Notes under the pieces: generated by a model
What the model saw: only the letters and a program-made list of their open reading frames with translations
What the model was told of the DNA's origin: nothing
Database searches by the model: none
In this document: piece by piece, positions 54,607 to 64,000 of the stretch
Layout: each line of letters begins with the position of its first letter
Numbering within the stretch: position 1 is the first letter of the stretch
Program-made: the position numbers and the translations under genes
Assembly: GCA_002633005.1 (NCBI GenBank)
Contig: NMRA01000172.1
Coordinates: 486,348-550,347 of the forward strand
Direction: 5' to 3'
DNA length: 64,000 nucleotides
DNA from: Phoronis australis
Taxonomy: Eukaryota; Phoronida; Phoronidae

Positions 54607-57600
54607 TTACCATTTGATCTTCCCCGGAATATATTTATCAATGAGCTCTTGATAGTAAGGCTTGATAGCAGCAACATCGGGCAGTTCATCTGTCTTGGAA
54701 TAGAGGTCAAATTTGCTGAAAGTTAAACCAAAAATAGCCAATGAGTATAATTAAAACCCATCACAATTCAAATTTAAATTATTTAGTATTCTTATTAATA
54801 ATTATTTATAAAATGGTATTAACATATTAATTAACACTCATACCTATGAATGAAACATGAACACGTTAAGAAGTTGTGGCTATCTGCGTTGCGTTGAATA
54901 AACTTAACCTTGATTTAGACCCGCTATAAAACTGGTCTCAACTTGTTCCTTCTGACATGAGAAGTGATTTTAGACCTTACAAAGAACTGACAGCTCGTTG
55001 CTCAGCAAATAAAATGACAATATGAGACAAAAGGAGACGAATTTGAGACCAATTTCAAAATGAAAAAACTCACCAGTAATGTTGCTTATTAAATGACAAC
55101 GAAAAGATAACTTTACTTGTCTTTGAGATTTCACCTTAAACACGCACATCAAATGAAACTTGGTCATCTTTTTACCCTTGTTTTACTATCGATGTATCTT
55201 TTGCAAAATTTTACTAAAAAAGGCAAAGTCACATGACCCAATTTAATAATGGGATATTGGTAAAAAGTTAAAATTCAAATTCTACAGGGTTTCTACTTAT
55301 TCTGAAACTATGTGTTCTAACTGTGTTATAATCTATAATTCTGTAAATACTTTCACTCAATACACAGGCTTGTTGATATAGTCCTTCATAATTTTAACAC
55401 AGCCAAAGCCCTGCCACACCACTGCTACAAATAAACATGTCCAAGGCAGTTCTGTGACACAAAACGAGAATGTCTTTTCATATTACAAGAAGAGTGATAG
55501 TAGACACATAGCTTATAACCATGTGACAACATGCTATGCAATTAAGCAGGATTGTTGAGACGGAATCAGAATGCTGTCACTTCCTGCGGACAGACTGGTG
55601 TCAATAAACATTTGATTTGTCTGAGACAGGTTTGACGATATTTACCAAGGTCAAATTTAGTGGACAAAACCACATGCCAAGGGTCCATACAAAACTCGAA
55701 ATGGCCGGTGACTTTTGCCTAAACTGTAGGTACTGGTATCAGCAGAAAACAATAACTGTATAATTACACAGTATGACCATTCTAGTATTGCAAACATATT
55801 CCACCCCTGGGCATTCTACCTCTTACTAACTGGAGACCAACAGGTAGACATTTAACAACTTTGTGTGCACCAGTGCATTGTAAACACAACAGCCACCACA
55901 GTAGAATCTGTGCTTCGCGGGCACCATACTCACTTGAACTCCAGCACCCAGTTGAGCATTTCATTGTCTTTGTTATTACACAAGTAGTTGTAATCACCAC
56001 CTGTGTGCCAGGGATAGAACGAGTGATAGCGGATCATGTAGTAGGCCTCCTCAGGTAGCGTGCAGCCAGCGTTCTTCAGCACCTGATACATATACTCTGT
56101 AAGGGTAATAGGTTGTGACTTAGTGACTGGAAAGCAGGCACAAGTTAACAAGTGCAGTGAGAAGAGTTGCTAGTAATGATCACAGTGCTTTCCAATATTT
56201 TTCCATAAATGGCTTAATATTCTGCATTTAAATGTTCCTAGGCAACTAATTGCATCCATGCGCTTTTATTCGGAATTTCACGATATTTGTAAAATATAAC
56301 ACACTAATATAGTAAAATATCACCAATTTTGGACATGATATTCAAAAATTGTATTTTTTCATTTTTCACCAATAGTTGGTATAACCTCCCCACACATATA
56401 TTTTAAGAACTACATGGTATGATGCAAGTTATTCAGTAGAGAAAACTGGTGCTCAAAAATCAGGCACGTTACATCCGACCACTTGCCATTTTTCGAAGTA
56501 TCGTTGCTGTTGGTAGCTATGGTGCAGAACTTGAACATCGCACAGCATCATTCTGGTGCTACATATCTCTTAGGAAGAAATGAGAAAATAAAATTCCAAT
56601 TGTCCACCATACTGTGTCCTAAATTGGTGAGATTTTGTCAGACGTAGTTTTTCAACAATGGGATATGTGCAAAAAGTATACAAGAGAAGATATTGAGTTC
56701 AGATTATACCTTTTCAAAGATTTAGATAGTAGGACCTATGGTTCTAATTTCAGAAAAATCTCCTCTGACCGTTTTATTTTCAAGGTGTGTTCCACTCCAA
56801 CCTGGTATGCTTTTATGTTTGATGAGCACAAGTTATACCAGGCCATACGATTTGACCAAATACGTGCATTTTATGTTGTCAAAACATAGGAACTTTAACA
56901 TTCCTGTAGGACTACACACCAGTGATCAAATGTTGCGACCATGAATTCAGTCAACCAAAAAGCATCATCATCTTTCCAGCCCCAACAAGCAATAGGTTCC
57001 ACAACCATACAAAAACGAGATTTGTGTCGATACATGTTAAAGCCAGTGCAGTTACCGTACTCGAAAATTAATGTAATCAGTGAAAAGAAAAGGTTAACAA
57101 GCGCAACGCTCACAGTGAAATGTAATGCATGCAATATGTGTCTTAGGGCCACTAGAAGGGGCCGCAGTAGTCGAATCAGCCTAAAAATCAAAATGCGCTG
57201 GAGCAATCTCATCATATACTGTGTCACTAGTTTCAATGAAATCCATCAATCGGTTCTTTAGATATCCCAAAACCCTCATTTCCCAAACAACACTTGAAAA
57301 GCCTTTGTTGAGAATAAAATAACAACTAGGAGGTGCTGCACTAGTCAACATTCATTCGGTAACCCTTCAATCGATTCTCTACATTATCTGGAAATGCTCT
57401 CAAACGAAACAGCCACTAGGAGGCACTGCAGTGGACAAATCTGCCCGGAAATCAAATGGTGCTGGGGCATTCACATGATATACCTACGTATCGAGTTCCA
57501 TAAGATTGAACTCTTCCAATCTCTAGATATCATCCGAAAATGCTCTTCTCCCCAAAACAACACTTGAAAAGACCCTCATTGAAGTTTCACTGAAATCAGT

Positions 57601-60600
57601 CGATCCGTTCTCTAGACATCATCCGAAAATGTTCATCCCTAAAATACAGTCAGGGGGCAGGGCCTATTGAAAAGTGATATGAACTGTTCTAATGATGCCC
57701 TATACCCGTGTGCCAAACTTCACCAAAATCTGACCAGGGGGTTATTGAGATATTGAGCAAAAACACGGATGCCCGAACACAGAGGCGACAGTATGCAACC
57801 ACATAATTATAAATATGTGTGGGCGCATAAAAATAAAGTAATGCCAAAGTGTTCAAGTCGAACTGATCAAAAATTACCATCATGTCCCCACGACATCATA
57901 ACACTATCCAAACCACAGTTTTCTTCATATATTCCAAGCTTGGAGCTTTAACAAGAAATTAGAATGATACAAACAAAGCAATTTTCACAACGTAAAACAG
58001 ACACCAACAATAGCTTTGAGTGCACATTATCTCCACAGAAAAAACTATTCAGTGTTTTGTTTACAATATATTTCATAAATGAACGCATCAAGCCAAGTGT
58101 AGAGGTCTTCAGCTTATCACAACCGCAAGAAAAAAAAGGAGAAACTGAGAGGACAAGAAAAAATGAAAATCTTGCGACGAAAATCTTTAATTAATAAGGC
58201 ATGATTCAAAACACAGTCACGTACTTGTAAGCTGGATTTTTGTAGTCTGGGTTTTCAGTGAAGCTCTTCTTTCCAAACACAATTTTGTCAGAGAAGGCAC
58301 AACCAACAGGAAAAGTGTCGCCCACCACAGCCCACTGAAAGTAACACCATTCAAAGGCTAGACGAATAATGCTGTAACTGAAGTTTTAATTTTTGAAAAA
58401 TGAACTTGTAAGACAAACTCAATGAGATAGACAGAGCATAAATTAAAATTAAATTCAATTCTACTCACCTGACTGCAAATGGGTAGAGGGTGCATTACAT
58501 TTTGTTTGCAGACTAGTGAACGGTTTTTATCTCAGTAGTAAAAACAAAAAATAATTTTTTGCAAAATAAAAAGTTAGAACCGCACATAAAATATTTTACA
58601 TGCCAACATACCAATCTCAAAGGGTTAGATGTTAAAATAACAAGTTTGTTTCTCTGACGCAATACCCCTTTATAGACGCTTTTATTGACTATGCCCAGAC
58701 TGGAGCAACACTACAGATAGTAGTACATCAAATCAAGCCCAGCTTGTCAATTGTCAAAAAGTGGGATTTGGACACAGCTTAGGTACATACCTGAGGCTCA
58801 CCAAATAAGGCCATAACCTTTCCCGCATCATGAATCAGCCCAGTGAGTTGAAACCATGGCTTGTCCGGGTGCTTCTCACGGATGCGTTCAGCTGTTTGGT
58901 ACGCATGCACCGAGTTGGGTAAATCTACCTGTTAATACAAAGACAGGGAAAACCAGTTGAAATTCATCTTGGAATTCTGAAAAGTCACAAAGAGAATGAG
59001 CATGTTTTCATCAATGCTAATTATATCACTTAGTGACTAATAAGTCAATACAGCTTGGAATTCTGGCACATGTATTTGAGCATTTAAGAGCATGTTCGCG
59101 AATGGACCAGGCAGAGGGTGATAAACGCTATGTCATAGATACTCTTTATATTTTGTCTGTGAGATGACACTAGCCCCACTGATTCCAGACCACCTTTATT
59201 TTTTTTCAAAACGCCCCCTTTTGGTTTCCATGGATACTATTTGTTTCCGATAAGTTTTCAGCCTGGCGGCAGTTCAGTTTTAGTAAAATTCCGACAGTTA
59301 CGTTACGCAGTGGAAGTAACGTTGAAATATTGAACCTGTGTTATTGATCAGGTGTGACCTTCGACTACTTTATTCATGAGAATTTAAAAGATTTCAATAA
59401 TTTTTTGTCTGTTTTTAGAGCCACATAAGATGAGTACTTTTAGTGATTTTTGAAACTGTCAAAATTGGCTAAATTCGTATCCCGATATCTCAGCTGGCAC
59501 AGGTTTCAGAACATTTTAGTGCCAACCAATGTGTTGAGCTATTTTAGGTCTACAAAATAAGACAAAAAAATTTCCTGGCGCGAACGGATTTCNCGAGTTC
59601 ATTGCATGGCATACCCCCAAAATAGAGGCTCCCTGATTTCTCCCCCTTAAACAAGGTAAAATGAGATTGGACTTTACTGTTTTGTTTATCATCCCAAAGG
59701 TAACTAAAATGCATAGTATGGTTCAATTCGGTGACATTGGGTTTATCACCCCTCTGGGCATTTTTGCCTGCTGTGAGCCGTACTTCACTCTTAAGTGTTA
59801 ATGGTTAAAAAAGAAATGTCTGTGCTTAAAAGTGAAAATAAAGTCAAAGAGAATAATCACAGCTGCTTTGAACAATTAAAATCTTATCAGATAAGTCAAG
59901 ACATTGACAAAATTAAGTATTCACACCACAAACATTAAAAAAATCAGGCTCTGAATAACAGACAATCCCATAAATCTGGTACAAGTCAGACACGCACAAG
60001 TCACATCTTGGCGTCACTCAAACAACTGTTCTGATTCATGCACTTCTTCATGAAGTTGAATTCCCCCAAACTCAGATAAAATCCTTCAATCCAATAGAAT
60101 TTGACTTATCTAAGTTTTCCTCAACCATACTTACATCGGGATCACTTTCATCCACCAATGCATCTAATGCATCAATGGCCTCCATAATTGACATTTGAGC
60201 GTGATCAAACTTGCCCCACATTGCTCTCTTCTCCTTGACAAACATCACTGATTGGTTCGTATGCATTTGGTAGTACGTGTTCTTAACATGATCTTTCACG
60301 ATCACCTGTCAACATATTGAGGGAAACGTACAGGGGAGATAACTAACAGAAGCGAGTTGAATCATAAATCTCCAACACATGACTAATTTTTACGAATAAG
60401 TGTTGTTACACACCAGAAACTCTGTGGGTCATTATATTACCCCGATGACCTTTTTAAGATCAACAGTCCAATCGAAACACATGTATGCCCAGTTTTTAGC
60501 ACTGCCCATTAAAATCGACAGCATATACAGGAAACTGCGGAACACACTTCATTGATAAACACTATTATAAAATTCTCGAGATACATTTGGCACAACTCCA

Positions 60601-63047
60601 TTTAGGACGTAGAAATTTATGACACCTGTGTCCGCATATGACAGGGGAGCACTTATGCAACTTAAGGCTAGCGTACATTGCAAGTTTATCAAGAGATATC
60701 ACCATCTATTACAAGCAAGCACGTGCGATCTCACAATGTTTCTCTTGCTTGCACACAGCCTGGTTACAGTGATTACACAAAGTAGGATAAGAGATTATAA
60801 TAACGTACTTCCCATATTACAAGTGAGGTTGATCATGATTACACAATGCATCCTCTGAGCTCTGGATTTGTTAAAGAAAATCAAGAAACATTTCTCTGTT
60901 GAAAAATATCACAAAGGAAAAAATTGTGAACAAGGTGCACTTAAGGTAAAAAATGTAAAGATGCTAGGCTTGTTACTATTGATCAAAAATGTTCTTTAAT
61001 TTCAGGCAGACTTTTAAACATTACAGGGTGAATTTTACAAGGTAACCATGCATGATCAAAACCACCCACGACATGGGCCATGGCATTTTGCACAAAAAAT
61101 AGGTTCAACTCAATTGGTTTTAGGTTTTAAGTTTTTAACAAACAAAACAATTTCGAAAAATGACTAGTAAAAGATCAGAAGCACACTAAAGGTGTTCATC
61201 ACTCTTTAAATCGGAAACAATTTGGGGAGTCTTGCCTCTCCCCCCCCACCCACCCAGGACACATTTCTGGTTTAGTCTAGAGCCAGCAGGACTGAACCAG
61301 TCAGTCTGATAATAAACTAACCCACTAACTGAACTCAGCACAAAACTTATGATACGGTAACTATGATAACCCAAAGACTTATCTGCTACGTAAGCATTAG
61401 ACAACATTTTGGCGGGGGTGTGATGGCCATACTGCAGTGTTCTCATGCCCACATGAGTGAAGTTTGATGCACTGCCAGGAATGAGAAGGGCCCATATCTT
61501 ACACTGAATGAAAGTTGAATTATTTCAATCGAGTAACTTACAGGAGCATTTTGCTTCCACTTTTAACACTCGATAATCCTGTTCTTGGTGTACATCTAGT
61601 TTCTTAACCCAAGTCATTCATTCAAAGATGACTGCAATCTCCACTTATTATTGAATGACATGATCCTAATGGAGTACATGGGAGACCTCAAGCAATATTG
61701 CTGATGCAAAACAGCTTTATAGTGCTATATGCCACCTTTCTCTGATTAAAACATCAAAAGTTATACGACCTTATCAAAAATTCTGTGTATTCAGCCAAGA
61801 TAAAATTTTACTCAGTAGAAGCCATTTCCTTAAAGTAGAAATCTTTCAAAATTTCATTTATGACTAAATGCCAATCTTCCAATAACTGTGACATGTTTTA
61901 TTAAACTTTATCAATAGCAGGACATGAATTCATAACATAACAATTAATGGCAAGATGACAAAATTTAGTTATCACGAATGTTCTGGCAAGACGAAATCTC
62001 TAAAACGCCGAATGTTAAAGTTATTTCATTCGTTTTGTTCATAAATTCAACTTCTGAGTTCTTTTGTAAAAATCATCACTGCAAATTTTTAATGAACCCT
62101 CTTGTAAAAGTGAATTCAGCAAACAGGATTTGGACTATATTAGTATTACCTCATCATAATTTCTCAGGAGCTTATTTTCCTCTTTAATGTCAGGTCGGTA
62201 TTCAGATGGATCGAAGATGATGACTTCATTCTGAAGAAAACAAAATGAAACCTGGATCAAGCCTGTGAGCTTTACATGCTGCAATACAATCAATACTAGT
62301 ATGCGGATTTAGACCTCCCTACGGACAACCCCAAAAACAGTCCACAAGCTGTTTTTAAGGCCTCACAGACATTTTTCCTCAAGTGTGCAGTCTCCCCCAT
62401 ACTTGACTTATGACGTACACCCTACCCTAACCCAATGTAAGAACACTATCTTCAAAATACTACAGTCTGCAATTTACTCAAGGACGGGTAGAGTCAGACA
62501 TTAGTCATTATAGTCATTTTTACCACACCGCCGGCGCAAAGCTGTACATTTTACAGCTGTAATTAAGCACCAAGGCTCTCCCAGTAAATCAATACTTTGC
62601 GTGGCATATTCCGCGGACCAGCCAGAAATACAATGAAAATAATCTAGCCTGGATTAACATACGTCAGTCGCCGCGGGATCGAGAACAGTACATCTCGTCA
62701 TCTCGATAGCCTATACTTGCACTGGCACCTGCCAAGGTGCCAGTAATGTGCTCCAGATAGAGGACGTTGTCGCTCAAGTAGTTGACTTTCTTGCGACCAA
62801 TTTTCATAAAAGTGACTTTCACAAGCAAGTTTCCTACAAGTCAGCGGATTCACTTTCTGCACCCTCTGAGTGGGTTACTATCCTCCTGAACTTTCGCACC
62901 TCCTAGTGTCCGTCAAAAAGAAAACAACCCTTGCGCACAGTACCAAGTCCTAAATTAATTGTAAGCAGAGGTCCTTTCTTGGGAGATTTTAAAGCAAATT
63001 GCGTTTCTGAAAAAGAAAATAGGACCAACTAAACTTACTGTTTCCAT
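54607..63047 (-). CDS. MIOX: Myo-inositol oxygenase
   Basis: Eight exons, all in phase: 63047-63039, 62230-62150, 60305-60135, 58928-58791, 58334-58225, 57945-57878, 56096-55934, 54715-54607. The product has 282 residues, against 285 in human. MIOX is a cytosolic di-iron enzyme that cleaves myo-inositol with O2 to D-glucuronate, the first step of inositol breakdown. The iron ligands lie in recognisable motifs: QMHTNQ region, LIHDAGK (His-Asp pair), SWGHDEYMYQ and [13 protein letters not shown]. Substrate-lid and core motifs [36 protein letters not shown] and NKFDLYSK are conserved, and the protein ends PGKIKW (human PGILSW). The first exon has only three codons (MET) before a strong donor, so the ATG is less certain than the rest. 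Confidence 0.95.
56401..56485. mobile_element. Palindromic element family B, diverged copy
   Basis: tatgatgcaagttattcag then tagagaaaactggtgctcaa and aatcaggcacgtta. Matches the right part of the 42626-42733 element. In a MIOX intron. Confidence 0.6.
57130..57620. repeat. Diverged tandem repeats with CCACTAGGAGGC-CTGCA blocks
   Basis: Blocks gccactagaaggggccgcag, aactaggaggtgctgcac and gccactaggaggcactgcag recur every 120-180 bp. Each is followed by variants of atcaaatggtgctggggc and of tctctagacatcatccgaaa. In a MIOX intron; related, in inverse orientation, to the 52.9-53.6 kb repeats. Confidence 0.7.
59593..59593. other. Single ambiguous base in a MIOX intron
   Basis: An isolated N in ggatttcNcgag with no visible duplication around it, unlike the Ns at 3813 and 7290. 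Confidence 0.9.
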
Positions 63048-63630
63048 GATAAAAGCTCGAGCTACCGGTTGTCAACCACTGTTACTGACGTGATGACGTG
63101 CTGAAATTTAGTCGAGCATGACTTATTTGTCAACCCTGGTGTGTTTACAAGAATCTGGTTGGAACTGGTATTAAGGAGCATACATTAAACGTTGATAAAA
63201 AACGACACAGTTTGTACGTCAAGGAAATATAAGCAAGCCATTATAGGCCTAAAAGTTTTCACAATACATATTGTTGAACAATATATTTAATGCAAGTGTT
63301 CTGTGTCTGTTAAAAGGAAAATATAGGTAGTAATTTACTTGCATTGGTTTTCACTGAAATGCTCCCTAAAAACGCAACTCTGAAATAACCAATGGCTATC
63401 AGATTTTATGACACACCTCTTGGCAGTAGTAACTAGGTCGAGGTCGTGAATCAAGTCAGTCATCCACTCAGCGCAGAAAGTAGGCCTTTACACTATTTCG
63501 AAAGTGGCAGAGTACGGTAAAGTGCAGACATTTTAAAATTTCCTCTTTGGTTGCCTTGGATTGGTGGATGACATGCATGCGTGTATACGTTTGCATTCTT
63601 TTAAATTCAGTTCATTATAGGCAGTCCTAC
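63048..63630. promoter_or_regulatory. MIOX 5' flank
   Basis: Upstream of the proposed MIOX start. Contains tgacgtgatgacgtgctg about 40-60 bp from the ATG, two TGACGT half-sites that could bind CREB/ATF-type factors. No TATA box at a standard distance. Confidence 0.4.
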
Positions 63631-63719
63631 CGAGATAAACTGTACAAACAAACCAAGACAACCGTGACCCCTCAACACACAATCCTACGCTACATGCCAC
63701 AACAATCTTAAAGTATACA

Positions 63720-64000
63720 ACAAGATTCTCAAAAAAAAACTATTGATTCCGCCAAGCAATCTTACTATTATGACACATTCGAAAAAGGGAAGTCTGACAT
63801 AAATAAAACATGGGATACAATAAAGACAGTTATGAACAACGGCGTTCGAACAAAAAATGACACCCCAGAATGTCTTTTACGTTCAGATAACACTAAAACC
63901 AGTAACCTACCCGAAATGGCAAGTTTATTCAACACCTACTTTACCCAAATCAGCCCATCCCTTTCTGAATCAATAACTATGATAAAAACAAGAATTTCAA
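63720..64000 (+). mobile_element. LINE fragment, region before the reverse transcriptase (cut by the window edge)
   Basis: The frame TIDSAKQSYYYDTFEKGKS, then INKTWDTIKTVMNN, then LPEMASLFNTYFTQI is the usual linker between endonuclease and reverse transcriptase of jockey/CR1-type LINEs (AK--YY---F, K-TW--I, LA--FN-YF). It is open to the window end; the frame is broken upstream near 63710. Confidence 0.8.

Overview
The window is animal nuclear DNA: AT-rich, intron-rich, with canonical GT-AG introns, dispersed inverted-repeat elements, decayed LINEs and minisatellites. VPS35 and MIOX orthologues fix it as metazoan. The RNase L/IRE1-like and C-type lectin families and the style of repeats suggest an invertebrate, perhaps a deuterostome such as amphioxus, a hemichordate or an echinoderm, but the taxon is an inference. 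Exons were placed by eye from reading frame, splice sites and matching intron phase.

Layout. (1) 0.2-9.4 kb, minus strand: an ankyrin-repeat gene whose 3' part may leave the window. (2) 9.73-31.05 kb, plus strand: a divergently transcribed paralogue with six ankyrin exons, a 3.0-kb exon (helical domain, basic charged segment, long low-complexity region), then an IRE1/RNase L-type pseudokinase and a KEN domain. The two genes start 289 bp apart, head to head, and share exon structure. (3) 31.5-37.4 kb, minus strand: two secreted C-type lectin genes and the relic of a third. (4) 39.6-51.9 kb, plus strand: a complete VPS35 gene of 16 exons and 798 codons. (5) 54.6-63.05 kb, minus strand: a complete myo-inositol oxygenase gene of 8 exons and 282 codons, convergent with VPS35. 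(6) From 63.6 kb: the start of a LINE fragment that runs off the window.

The most unusual item is the plus-strand ankyrin gene. The stop codon that seems to end the 3-kb exon overlaps a good splice donor. Splicing there joins in phase to an exon that continues the kinase domain, giving an ankyrin-pseudokinase-KEN protein of about 1,670 residues, laid out like vertebrate RNase L but with about 1,000 extra residues between ankyrins and kinase. The HRD motif, the ATP-binding lysine and the KEN catalytic Arg and His are all replaced, so it looks doubly inactive.

The assembly is imperfect here. Two near-identical direct duplications (about 0.66 and 0.9 kb) have a single N at their junction, and a 295-N gap is flanked by the same 17-mer. 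These may be unmerged haplotypes rather than biology. No tRNA, rRNA or CRISPR array was found.
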